In this document: piece by piece, positions 51,225 through 59,258 of the stretch
How positions within the stretch are numbered: position 1 is the stretch's first letter
Layout: the number at the start of each line of letters is the position of its first letter
NCBI GenBank assembly: GCA_016125355.1
Contig: WGLX01000010.1
Span: forward strand, 62,001 to 126,000
DNA: 64,000 nucleotides
Direction: 5' to 3'
DNA from: Actinomycetales bacterium
Lineage (GTDB): Bacteria; Actinomycetota; Actinomycetes; S36-B12
The notes under the pieces: model-generated
Database searches by the model: none
Seen by the model: only the letters and a program-made list of their open reading frames with translations
Told to the model about the DNA's origin: nothing
Position numbers and translations under genes: made by a program

Positions 51225-52601
51225 ATGAAGCGCACAACCGTCCTCAAGACGGCTGCGGTGCTGGGCGTGGCCTCGCTTGCTCTGGCGGCCTGCAGTAGCA
51301 GCAGCAGCAGTGAGTCCACTCAGGCGAGCGCAGCCGCCAGCGAGGCACCCGCCTCCGAGATGGCATCCGAGGCGCCCGCCTCCGAGGCCGCCGCGGCGTC
51401 CACGGGCACTCCGCTGTACCTGGTCGACGGCAACACCGGCAACGCGCTCGGTGAGAAGCTGCCGGCAGGCACCCTGAACGGCGTGAAGGGCACCATCCCC
51501 GGTGCCGAGAACACGCAGGACTTCAAGGATGCCCTGCTCGGCGTCGACCCGAACCTGATCGACTTCGCCTACGCGCCTGAGTCCTACGACGCCGTCATCC
51601 TGGCTGCCCTCGCGGCCGCCAAGGCCGGCTCCGACGCGGGTGTCGACATGGCAAAGGAGATGGTGCCGATCACCAACGGCACCGAGGTCTGCAACGACTA
51701 CGCGGGCTGCATCGAGCTCCTGAAGCAGGGCAAGGACATCGACTACAACGGTCGTTCCGGCGCTGTGAACTTCTGGGCAGCGGGCGACCCGACGAGCGCC
51801 TCGATCGGCGTCTACCAGTTCGGTCCGGACAACAAGCTCCTCCCGGACGTCACGTACCAGCAGGGCGAGATCGTCCCTGAGGGCGACGCGAACCCGATCG
51901 ACGGCAAGCCGCAGGACGGCGCCGGCGACGGCGTGTTCAAGGTCGGCACCTTCCTGCCGATCACCGGCAACCTTGCCTTCCTCGGGCCACCGGAGGTCGC
52001 AGGCGTCAAGCTGGCGATCAACGACATCGAGGCCGCCGGCGGTATCCCCGGATTCAAGAAGGTCGTCCTCGAGGAGGGCGACTCCGGCGACACCTCGACG
52101 GAGACCGGCAAGCAGACCGTCAAGCGCCTGCTCCCGCTCGGTATCGACGTCCTCATCGGTGCAGCCTCGTCCGGCTCCACGCTCCAGGTCCTCGACGAGG
52201 TCACGGGTGCTGGCGTCATGATGATCAGCCCGGCCAACACCTCGCCGGCCCTGACCACCGCTCCGGACCACGGTCTGTACTTCCGCACCGCGCCGTCCGA
52301 CGTGCTCCAGGGCGCGTTCCTCGGCTCCCTCATCCTGCAGGATGGCTACACCAAGGTCGCCATCATGTCGCTGCAGGACTCCTACGGTGACGGCCTGAAC
52401 GCCAACGTCACCAAGGCGATCACCGAGGGCGGTGGCGAGGTCGTCGCCAACGTCGTCTACGACCCGACGGCCGCTGACTTCGCCGCTGATGTGGCGAAGA
52501 TCAAGGCTGCCGGCCCGGAGGCGATCGTCCTGATCGGCTTCGACGAGTCCGCTCAGATCATCCAGGAGATGGTCAAGCAGGGCATCGGCCCGAACGCCTG
52601 A
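51225..52601 (+). CDS. Circularly permuted branched-chain amino-acid-type ABC solute-binding lipoprotein
   Basis: This 458-residue LivK-like (Peripla_BP_6) lipoprotein has a signal peptide with lipobox LALAAC (Cys23) and a Ser/Ala/Glu/Pro linker to about residue 61. Domain order is reversed. Residues 62-205 (TPLYLVDGNTGN, YAPESYDAVILAALAAAKAGS, GAVNFWAAGDPTSASIGVYQF) match the end of canonical family members. After an acidic linker (206-236), residues 237-458 (VFKVGTFLPITGNLAFLG, VLIGAASSGSTLQ, SPANTSPALTT, FRTAPSDVLQG) match the usual beginning. It stops after KQGIGPNA, which in the canonical order would run straight into TPLYLVDGN. All segments appear present once, in frame, so the fold could be complete. 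It lies 3-7 kb from livHMGF and on the opposite strand. Ligand unproven. Confidence 0.88.
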   Translation: MKRTTVLKTAAVLGVASLALAACSSSSSSESTQASAAASEAPASEMASEAPASEAAAASTGTPLYLVDGNTGNALGEKLPAGTLNGVKGTIPGAENTQDFKDALLGVDPNLIDFAYAPESYDAVILAALAAAKAGSDAGVDMAKEMVPITNGTEVCNDYAGCIELLKQGKDIDYNGRSGAVNFWAAGDPTSASIGVYQFGPDNKLLPDVTYQQGEIVPEGDANPIDGKPQDGAGDGVFKVGTFLPITGNLAFLGPPEVAGVKLAINDIEAAGGIPGFKKVVLEEGDSGDTSTETGKQTVKRLLPLGIDVLIGAASSGSTLQVLDEVTGAGVMMISPANTSPALTTAPDHGLYFRTAPSDVLQGAFLGSLILQDGYTKVAIMSLQDSYGDGLNANVTKAITEGGGEVVANVVYDPTAADFAADVAKIKAAGPEAIVLIGFDESAQIIQEMVKQGIGPNA

Positions 52602-52615
52602 TCCAGCTCGACCCC

Positions 52616-52657
52616 GATGGGGGCCGCTCCTTCGGGAGCGGCCCCCATCACCTTTTC
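52616..52657 (+). terminator. Strong rho-independent terminator after the livK-like gene
   Basis: A perfect 15-bp stem (52616-52630 with 52635-52649) closed by a TTCG tetraloop is followed by ACCTTTTCC. It lies 14 nt after the stop and also faces the end of the convergent DMT transporter gene, so it may work in both directions. Confidence 0.92.
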
Positions 52658-52661
52658 CGGT

Positions 52662-53609
52662 CTAGTGCTCGGCGCGGCTGGACAGGAGTGCCCCCACCAG
52701 CGCGAGTGCGGAGCCGACGAGGGCACCGGGTGTGGGCGTCTCATTTGCGAACGCCACCCCTAGAACGATGGCGACGATCGGGATGAGGTAGACGGCCGTG
52801 GCTCCCCGCGTCGCGCCTGCCCGGCCCACCAGGGTCGTGAAGGCCACGTACGCGACGCCGGTCGACAGCACTCCCAGAAGGATGACGGCGAGCGTGCTGC
52901 TGACCACGTGGGGCCCTCTGGTCAGATGCCGCGCCGACCAGAGTCCCAGGGGTGAGACGAGCACCAGGGCCACGATCATCGCGCGGAGGACCACGGCGAG
53001 GCCGCCATACCGCTGCTGGAGGGGCACGGCCAGGTTCACCGAGACCGAGTAGCAGGCCACGGCGATCAGGATCAGCGCGATGCCCCACGCCGAGGTGGGC
53101 TGGCTCCGGTCGATCGAGGACAGGGCGATGATCACGATGCCCGCGAAGCCGACGACCAGTCCGGCGACCTGCCGTCCCCGGTGTCGTCGGCGGAGGAGGT
53201 ACGCCGCCAGGGCGGCCGTCAGCAGGGGCTGCGCCCCCGTGAGCATGCCCGCGACGGAGGAGTCCACGGACTGCTGGGCGATCGGGAAGAGGGACAGCGG
53301 CACCGCGATCCACAGGGTGCCGAGCAGGGCGATGCGTGGCCAGTCGGCCCTGGCCACCCGGACTCGCCGGGCCGCGGGTACGGCGGCCAGGACGAGCGCG
53401 CCGAACAGGATCCTCAGGAAGGTGATGAGCGCCGGGCTGAAGGTCTCCAGGCCGATGGCGATCATGAGGTAGGGAGCGCCCCACATCAGCGCCACCCCGA
53501 CGAACAGGGCCCACTCCTGCGCGCCGAAGGCTCCGGGCATGGAGCCGGTGCTCGTGCCGAGGATGCCTGGACGGGGCGTGCGGCCTGGGGTGTCGATGGG
53601 CGCCATCAT
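52662..53609 (-). CDS. EamA/DMT-superfamily transporter
   Basis: This ~315-residue membrane protein has ten predicted helices in two EamA repeats (starting near WALFVGVALMWGAPYLMIAIGL and WGIALILIAVACYSVSV). Family members export metabolites or amino acids; the substrate is unknown. Two adjacent ATGs (53609 and 53606) are possible starts, and a Met at MPGAFGAQEW is a third, so the N-terminus is uncertain. It is divergent from the next gene and separates livK from livHMGF. Confidence 0.82.
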   Translation of the reverse strand: MMAPIDTPGRTPRPGILGTSTGSMPGAFGAQEWALFVGVALMWGAPYLMIAIGLETFSPALITFLRILFGALVLAAVPAARRVRVARADWPRIALLGTLWIAVPLSLFPIAQQSVDSSVAGMLTGAQPLLTAALAAYLLRRRHRGRQVAGLVVGFAGIVIIALSSIDRSQPTSAWGIALILIAVACYSVSVNLAVPLQQRYGGLAVVLRAMIVALVLVSPLGLWSARHLTRGPHVVSSTLAVILLGVLSTGVAYVAFTTLVGRAGATRGATAVYLIPIVAIVLGVAFANETPTPGALVGSALALVGALLSSRAEH

Positions 53610-53676
53610 GTCAGGGAGGCCGTCGCGCAACGGTCGCCCTGCTAGCGTGCCCGCAACGCCCCAGGAGGTCCGCGAC

Positions 53677-54588
53677 GTGTCCATCAGCCTGGACGGGCCA
53701 CTCGGTCCGCTGCCCACCCGGATCCTGCTCCCTGCGGACTCCGCCCTTCCCCGCGGAGCCACGAACGCCGCAGGCCCGCCCGCGGACGACACCCGGCGCG
53801 GGGTGGATTCGGCCGACGTCTGGACGGACCCGTACCTCAGCCCCCTCGTGACGCTGCGCGATGAGCGCGACGCGAACGCGTGGTTCCACTTCTGCCACGG
53901 GCACCACCTGGAGTTCCTGTACTGGGAGGCGACCATCGTCGCGTGCGACCGGGCGACCGAGGCGACGCAGGCCGGCGACCGCGATGTCGCGGGGGAGTGG
54001 GTGGACCGGGTGTGCACGCTCATCCGGGGCAGTGCGGCCATGCTGTCCTTCTGCGGCGCGTTCGACACCGAGGTCTACGACCCGCTGCTGCGCGTTTCGA
54101 TGGCGGCGCAACGGGATGACTTCAGCGGCGACATGTCGATCGACTTCCTGCGGATGATGAAGGCGAAGCACGCTCTCGTCAGCGCCCTCGGCGAGGCCGG
54201 TCTCGGGCATGCCCCCATCCGCCACGCGCTCTCCGACGCCGAGAAGCACTGGTACGCGCAGCATGGCGAGGTGGTGCTGGCGCTGCATCCAGGGGACTCA
54301 CTGCTCAAGGAGAAGATCGACGGCCTCAAGCGGCACAGCCCCGACTTCGACTACAAGGCGTACATCGACTCCGTGGTGCGCAGTGAGCAGGCCACCCGTG
54401 ACTACGACAGCTACTTCGGCGTCGAGCGGACGGACGACATCTCACCCGCCGACTACTGGACGCAGGCCGTGGCCAAGGTGGACGTCGTCCACCACCACTT
54501 CGAGCTGACGGAGGCGGATCGTCAGGCGCTGCTGCGGTGCGACGCCCTCCTGCTGACCATCATCGCCGAGCAGCTCGCCGGAGCCTAG
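53677..54588 (+). CDS. Unrecognised helical protein with histidine clusters
   Basis: I do not recognise this 303-residue protein. GTG 53677 is chosen because AGGAGG lies 8 nt upstream. There is no signal peptide or membrane segment, and the sequence is mostly helical. Notable features are AWFHFCHGHHLEFLYWEATI (H71, H74, H76, H77 and E79), the helix phrase EWVDRVCTLIRGSAAML, and an HHH triplet at 272-274 near the C-terminus. The first helix loosely recalls the HQxxELWFKQ region of tryptophan 2,3-dioxygenase-fold proteins, a weak resemblance only. Its TAG stop shares a CTAG with the stop of convergent livF. A divergent promoter with the DMT gene may include TAGCGT (53643-53648). Confidence 0.7.
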   Translation: MSISLDGPLGPLPTRILLPADSALPRGATNAAGPPADDTRRGVDSADVWTDPYLSPLVTLRDERDANAWFHFCHGHHLEFLYWEATIVACDRATEATQAGDRDVAGEWVDRVCTLIRGSAAMLSFCGAFDTEVYDPLLRVSMAAQRDDFSGDMSIDFLRMMKAKHALVSALGEAGLGHAPIRHALSDAEKHWYAQHGEVVLALHPGDSLLKEKIDGLKRHSPDFDYKAYIDSVVRSEQATRDYDSYFGVERTDDISPADYWTQAVAKVDVVHHHFELTEADRQALLRCDALLLTIIAEQLAGA

Positions 54589-55460
54589 GCCTGGGCGAGG
54601 GTGCCGAGGTAGAGGTGCACGACCTTCGGGTCGGTGGCCAGCTGTCGACCGGTGCCCGTGTAGGCGTTGCGCCCCTGGTCGAGGACGTAGCCGCGGTCGA
54701 CGATCTGCAGGCAGCGCATGGCGTTCTGCTCCACGATGATGACGGTCACGCCGGTGGCGTTGATCTCCTTCACGCGGACGAAGACCTCATCCGTGAGCAG
54801 CGGGGACAGGCCGGCGGAGGGCTCGTCGAGCAGCAGCACCGACGGGTCCATCATGAGCGCGCGGCCCATGGCCACCATCTGGCGCTCACCACCGGACAGC
54901 TGGCCGGCTCGCTGGCCCCGGCGTTCGCCGAGGGCGGGGAAAAGGTCGCACACGAAGTCGAAGCGCTCCCGGAACTTCTTGGGCTCCTGGTAGCAGCCCA
55001 TCTCCAGGTTCTCCTGGATGGTCAGCGACGGGAAGACGTTGTTCGTCTGGGGGACGAAGCCGATGCCCATCGACACGAGCCGGTCGGCACGGACGTTGGT
55101 GATGTCCTCGCCCGCCAGCGTGACCTGACCCGAGTGCACGCGCACGAGGCCGAAGAGCGCCTTGAGGAGCGTCGACTTGCCCGCTCCGTTCGGGCCGATG
55201 ATGCCCACCAGCTCGCCGCGGCGCGCGTAGAGGTCGCAGCCGTCGAGGATGTTGACCCCGGGGAGGTAGCCGGCGACGAGGTCATCGGCCACGATGACGG
55301 CTTCCTTCGCCCCCTCGATGTGCGCGTTCCGGTCGTTGATCTCGGAGTTGCTGAGGGTGCGCGGCTCCTCCCGCTGCGCGGCGTCGAGATCGAGCGCCTC
55401 CTCGCGTTCGTGCTGGCTGACGAAGTGCGGGCGATCGCCCGGCAGCATGTCGTCGCTCAT
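54585..55460 (-). CDS. livF: Branched-chain amino acid ABC transporter ATP-binding protein LivF
   Basis: This 291-residue ATPase has Walker A GPNGAGKST, the LivF-type VPQTNNVFPSLTIQENLEMG segment, signature LSGGERQMVAMGRALM and Walker B LLLDEPSAGLSP. It carries about 55 extra acidic residues at the N-terminus. It overlaps livG by 4 nt and is the last gene of the minus-strand livHMGF operon. Confidence 0.93.
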   Translation of the reverse strand: MSDDMLPGDRPHFVSQHEREEALDLDAAQREEPRTLSNSEINDRNAHIEGAKEAVIVADDLVAGYLPGVNILDGCDLYARRGELVGIIGPNGAGKSTLLKALFGLVRVHSGQVTLAGEDITNVRADRLVSMGIGFVPQTNNVFPSLTIQENLEMGCYQEPKKFRERFDFVCDLFPALGERRGQRAGQLSGGERQMVAMGRALMMDPSVLLLDEPSAGLSPLLTDEVFVRVKEINATGVTVIIVEQNAMRCLQIVDRGYVLDQGRNAYTGTGRQLATDPKVVHLYLGTLAQA

Positions 55461-56365
55461 GTGCCACTCGCCTCCTCGGTGAAGGACACGCCGCTGTCAG
55501 TGAGGGCCTTGTCGTGGTGGCCGCCCAGGTAGGCGCTGATGACTGCCTCGTTCCGCATGACCTCGCCAGGCGGTCCCTCAGCGATCACCGAGCCCTGGGC
55601 CATGACGATGACCCAGTCGCTGATGTCGCGGACGACGTCCATGTCGTGCTCGACGAACAGCACCGTCATGCCCTGTTCGCGTAGGCCCTTGATGTGCTCG
55701 AGGAGCGACTGGGTGAGGGCGGGGTTCACGCCGGCCATCGGCTCGTCGAGCATGACCATGGTGGGATCGGTCATCAGCGAGCGGGCCATCTCGAGCAGCT
55801 TGCGCTGGCCGCCGGACAGCGAGCCCGCGAAGTCCTCCCGCTTCTCCAGCAGCTTGAAGCGGGCCAGCAGCTCATCCGCCTGGGCCGTGACCGTCTTCTC
55901 CTGGCCGCGCCAGAGCCCGAGCAGCGCCTGCAGCATGCGTTCGCCGACCTGGTGAGTGGCGCCGAGGCGCATGTTGTCGATGACCGTCATCTTCGACAGG
56001 GCCTTGGTCAGCTGGAAGGTCCGGACCATGCCCATGCGGGCCACGCGGTAGGAGGGAACGCCCGCGAGATCCTTGCCGTTGAAGAGCCAACTCCCCGTGT
56101 CCGGGGTGTCGAACCCGGTGAGCAGGTTGAAGAAGGTGGTCTTGCCGGCACCGTTGGGGCCGACGAGGGCGGTGATGGATCCGCGCTGGATCTCCACATG
56201 GGAGACGTCGACGGCCTTGAGACCGCCGAAGCTCCTCGTGACGTGGTCGGCGACCAGGATGGGGTCGGGCTTCGGTACCCCCGGCTCGCGAGGCACGTCG
56301 GCGAGGATGCGCATGGCCTCCTCGTGCCGCGACATGGCTGCGGGCGTGCTGGCGTTATCGGGCAT
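55457..56365 (-). CDS. livG: Branched-chain amino acid ABC transporter ATP-binding protein LivG
   Basis: This 302-residue ATPase has Walker A GPNGAGKTTFFNLLTGF, the LivG phrase GMVRTFQLTKALSKMTVIDNM, signature LSGGQRKLLEMARSLM and Walker B VMLDEPMAGVNP. About 35 extra residues precede the core. It overlaps livM by 11 nt and livF by 4 nt. Confidence 0.93.
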   Translation of the reverse strand: MPDNASTPAAMSRHEEAMRILADVPREPGVPKPDPILVADHVTRSFGGLKAVDVSHVEIQRGSITALVGPNGAGKTTFFNLLTGFDTPDTGSWLFNGKDLAGVPSYRVARMGMVRTFQLTKALSKMTVIDNMRLGATHQVGERMLQALLGLWRGQEKTVTAQADELLARFKLLEKREDFAGSLSGGQRKLLEMARSLMTDPTMVMLDEPMAGVNPALTQSLLEHIKGLREQGMTVLFVEHDMDVVRDISDWVIVMAQGSVIAEGPPGEVMRNEAVISAYLGGHHDKALTDSGVSFTEEASGT

Positions 56366-57350
56366 CGAGCGCCAACTCCCTTCGATCGCCGAGGATTCCC
56401 TGTGGACGGTAGATCATCAGAAGCATCAGGCCCAAGCCCACGAGCATGACGCGGAGGACAGCAGCCTGGGTGCCGTCCATGAGCGACACGATGGGCACAC
56501 CGGCGTCGATGGCCTGTCGCAGGAAGACGTCCGTGCCCTGGAAGAGGGCCCAGAAGATGACGGTTCCCAGGACCGGACCGAAGACGCGGGCCGCGCCGCC
56601 GAGGATCAGGATCGCGTAGGCGAAGAAGGTCGCATCCGTCTTGAAGGAGTCGGGGTTGACGTTCTGTGCGCCGACCGCGGTGATGAAGCCGGCCAGGGCA
56701 CCGAACAGGCCGCCCAGCACGAGGGCCTGCATCTTGTAGACGAACACGTTCTTGCCGAGGCTGCGGACCGCATCCTCGTCCTCACGGATGCCCTTCACCA
56801 CGCGACCCCAGGGCGAGCGCACGAGCAGCCACACCACCAGACAGGCCAGGGCGACGAGCGACCAGCCCACGATGTACGTGAACAGCTGGCTCTCGTTGAC
56901 CACGGCCGGCCCGATCCGCAGGTCTGCGTCTGGAGGCAGGAAATTCATGGCGAAGAAGCCGTCCGCGAACGCCTGCTTGCCGTCCGAGCCGCCGAAGAAG
57001 TCCTTGAAGGTGACGGACCGCAGGATGAGGCGGATGATCTCGGCCGCGGCAATGGTGACGATGGCGAGGTAGTCGGCGCGGAGCCGCAGCGTGGGCACAC
57101 CGAGCAGCAGGGCCAGGATGACAGCGCCGATGAGGCCGAACACGACACCCCACCAGAAGCTCATATTGAGCTCGACGACGGTCACGGCCACGGCATAGCC
57201 GCCCACCGCCATGAACGCCGCCTGGCCGAAGTTGAGCAGGCCCGTGTAGCCGAACTGGACGTTGATGCCGATGGCCGCGAGGCCGAAGACGATCGCCTGC
57301 AGGCCGAAGGCCGACGTGACCATCACCGCGAAGATGTAGGACCAATCCAT
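56355..57350 (-). CDS. livM: Branched-chain amino acid ABC transporter permease LivM
   Basis: This 331-residue permease has about ten hydrophobic segments, with GYTGLLNFGQAAFMAVGGYA near the N-terminus and the cytosolic coupling region SPWGRVVKGIREDEDAVRSLGKNV. It pairs with LivH. It is 10 nt downstream of livH on the minus strand. Confidence 0.93.
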   Translation of the reverse strand: MDWSYIFAVMVTSAFGLQAIVFGLAAIGINVQFGYTGLLNFGQAAFMAVGGYAVAVTVVELNMSFWWGVVFGLIGAVILALLLGVPTLRLRADYLAIVTIAAAEIIRLILRSVTFKDFFGGSDGKQAFADGFFAMNFLPPDADLRIGPAVVNESQLFTYIVGWSLVALACLVVWLLVRSPWGRVVKGIREDEDAVRSLGKNVFVYKMQALVLGGLFGALAGFITAVGAQNVNPDSFKTDATFFAYAILILGGAARVFGPVLGTVIFWALFQGTDVFLRQAIDAGVPIVSLMDGTQAAVLRVMLVGLGLMLLMIYRPQGILGDRRELALDAR

Positions 57351-57360
57351 GTCAAACCCC

Positions 57361-58680
57361 CTAACCGATGCGCTCTCGGCGGCCGAGGAGGCCGTACGGA
57401 CGGACGAGCAGGATGACGATCAGCACCAGCAGGGCTCCGACGTTCTTGAGCTCGGTGGGGACGATCAGGGTCGTCAACTGGATGAACAGGCCGACGACAA
57501 GGGAGCCGAAGATCGCGCCGGCGATCGTGCCGAGGCCACCGAGGGTGACGGCGGCGAAGACGAGCAGCAGGATCTGGAAGCCCATCTGGAAGGACACCTG
57601 CTGGGTGAAGCCCAGCAGCATGCCGCCAAGGCCGGCGAGGGCTGCGCCGATCACCCACACGAAGGTGATCACGCGCTCGACGTTGATGCCCGCGCCGGCG
57701 GCCAGGCTGGGGTTGTCGGACACCGCGCGCGTGGCCTTGCCCAGCCGGGACTTGCTGAGGACCAGCACCGTGGCCACGAGGGCGAGGATCGCCGTGATGA
57801 AGATCCCGATGTCCGTGGGGGTCACCGATACCGGGCCGATCGACATGCCGGCGAGTCCGGCGTACTCGGTGTACGACTTCTTGTCGCCGCCGACGAAGAA
57901 CTGGAACAGGTTGCGCAGGAAGAGGGCGAGGCCGATCGAGACGATCATCATGGCGATCAGGCCGGTCCCGCGTTTGCGCAGCGGTCTCCATAGGGCTGCG
58001 TTGTTCAGCCAGCCGAAGGCCGCTGACAGCAGCAGGCCGCCGATGGCGGCCAGGAAGAAGTTGAGGCCGAGGCCGGCGTTCAGCACCCAGGTGGAGAGGG
58101 CGCCGAAGGTGATGATCTCGCCGTGGGCGAAGTTCACCAGTCCGGTCGTGCCGTAGATGATCGACAGGCCCAGCGCGCCGAGCGCGATGAGCAGGCCGAA
58201 CTCGAGTCCGGACACAGTCAGCTGCGCTGCCTGCTCCCAGACCGAGGTGGTGGTGGCGGTGCTCTGCCCGAGCGGGAAGGTCACCGTCTTCAGGCCGTTG
58301 AACAGGGGCGGCTTGACCGGCACCTGCTCGATGGTGACCTTGTCCTCCTCGGTGAGGGCGACGCCCTCCGGCAGGGTGCTGACGTCGATGGTGACGTCGT
58401 AGTTGCCCAGTGCCGGGACGGGTACCTCCCACTTGCCATCAGGTCCGCTGGTAGCCGATCCCTCGAAGCCGTTGCCGGTGACGGTGATGACGACGCCCTC
58501 CACCGGCGTCTTCTTCCCATCCACGCGGTTCTCGAGCTGGCCGCCGATCCGCTCACCGTCAGCCGCCGCCGGGTTGGCGAAGGCCAGAAGTGCGACGAGT
58601 GCGACGAGCACGGCCCCGAGGGCGGCGGTCACGCGTCGGTGCACGCTGCGCGCTCCTCCCATGGTCGTTCCGGACGGCAT
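57361..58680 (-). CDS. livH: LivH-type permease with an N-terminal exported beta-sandwich domain
   Basis: This ~439-residue protein starts with a signal-like segment (AALGAVLVALVALLAFANPAAA). An external domain of about 95 residues follows (41-135) with VEGVVITVTGNGFEGSATSGPDGKWEVPVPALGNYDVTID, like carboxypeptidase-regulatory/SdrB-type beta sandwiches. Then comes a full LivH permease (about 145-439) with YGTTGLVNFAHGEIITFGA and GAGINVERVITFVWVIGAALAGLGGML. Ordinary LivH proteins have about 290-310 residues and lack this domain. The start could also be ATG 58662; TATGCT (complement of 58713-58718) is a candidate -10 for the livHMGF operon. Confidence 0.88.
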   Translation of the reverse strand: MPSGTTMGGARSVHRRVTAALGAVLVALVALLAFANPAAADGERIGGQLENRVDGKKTPVEGVVITVTGNGFEGSATSGPDGKWEVPVPALGNYDVTIDVSTLPEGVALTEEDKVTIEQVPVKPPLFNGLKTVTFPLGQSTATTTSVWEQAAQLTVSGLEFGLLIALGALGLSIIYGTTGLVNFAHGEIITFGALSTWVLNAGLGLNFFLAAIGGLLLSAAFGWLNNAALWRPLRKRGTGLIAMMIVSIGLALFLRNLFQFFVGGDKKSYTEYAGLAGMSIGPVSVTPTDIGIFITAILALVATVLVLSKSRLGKATRAVSDNPSLAAGAGINVERVITFVWVIGAALAGLGGMLLGFTQQVSFQMGFQILLLVFAAVTLGGLGTIAGAIFGSLVVGLFIQLTTLIVPTELKNVGALLVLIVILLVRPYGLLGRRERIG

Positions 58681-58754
58681 CGGAAGATGCGCCTCGGCTA
58701 ATGGACTTCGGCAGCATATCCACCGAAACGGCGCGCGCACCCGGTATCGGGAAT

Positions 58755-58777
58755 GCAACGAGTTACGGTTTCGTTGC
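58755..58777. promoter_or_regulatory. Inverted repeat upstream of livHMGF, possible operator
   Basis: GCAACGA and TCGTTGC are perfect 7-nt arms separated by 9 nt. The repeat lies about 37 nt upstream of the candidate livH -10. It could bind a regulator of the transporter. Confidence 0.4.
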
Positions 58778-58822
58778 TTTTGGTTCACATGCCGTGGTCG
58801 GCGCGCCCGCGGCTGGATGCGG

Positions 58823-59236
58823 TCAGCGCGCCTCGCGGATGAGGCAGGTGAGGCGGCCGGTGCAGACCGGGCGGCCTTCGTCGTCCGTGATCCTCACCTC
58901 GTACGACGTCACCGTCCGCCCCAGCGACAGTGGCTCGGCCACGGCTGTCACCGTGCCCTCGCGGGCGGCCCGATGGTGGGTGCAGGAGATGTCGAGGCCG
59001 ACCACCATGCGCCCCGCCCCGGCATGCATGGCCGCACCGATGGAGCCCGCGGTCTCCACGAGGACGGCGTTGGCCCCGCCGTGCAGGAGGCCGTACGGCT
59101 GCGTGTTGCCGGCGACGGGCATGGTGATGACGACGCGGGAGGGGCCAGCCTCCACGAGGGTCATCCCCATCGTGGTGGCCAGCGGGCCGAGCGGCGGATC
59201 GATGAGGTCGGGCGGCGAGGTCTCCGTGGGCGTCAT
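58823..59236 (-). CDS. PaaI-type hotdog-fold acyl-CoA thioesterase
   Basis: This 137-residue hotdog protein has YGLLHGGANAVLVETAGSIGA, where the HGG and a following acidic residue form the active region, and GTVTAVAEPLSLGRTVTSYEV. It hydrolyses acyl- or aromatic-CoA thioesters; the exact substrate is unknown. It lies upstream of livH and divergent from polA, a position also seen in other actinobacteria (from memory). Confidence 0.85.
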   Translation of the reverse strand: MTPTETSPPDLIDPPLGPLATTMGMTLVEAGPSRVVITMPVAGNTQPYGLLHGGANAVLVETAGSIGAAMHAGAGRMVVGLDISCTHHRAAREGTVTAVAEPLSLGRTVTSYEVRITDDEGRPVCTGRLTCLIREAR

Positions 59237-59246
59237 GCCCTGAGAA

Positions 59247-59252
59247 TAGGAT
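59247..59252 (+). promoter_or_regulatory. -10 hexamer of a probable leaderless polA transcript
   Basis: TAGGAT ends 6 nt before the polA ATG, and no ribosome site is present. Confidence 0.55.
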
Positions 59253-59258
59253 CTTCGA

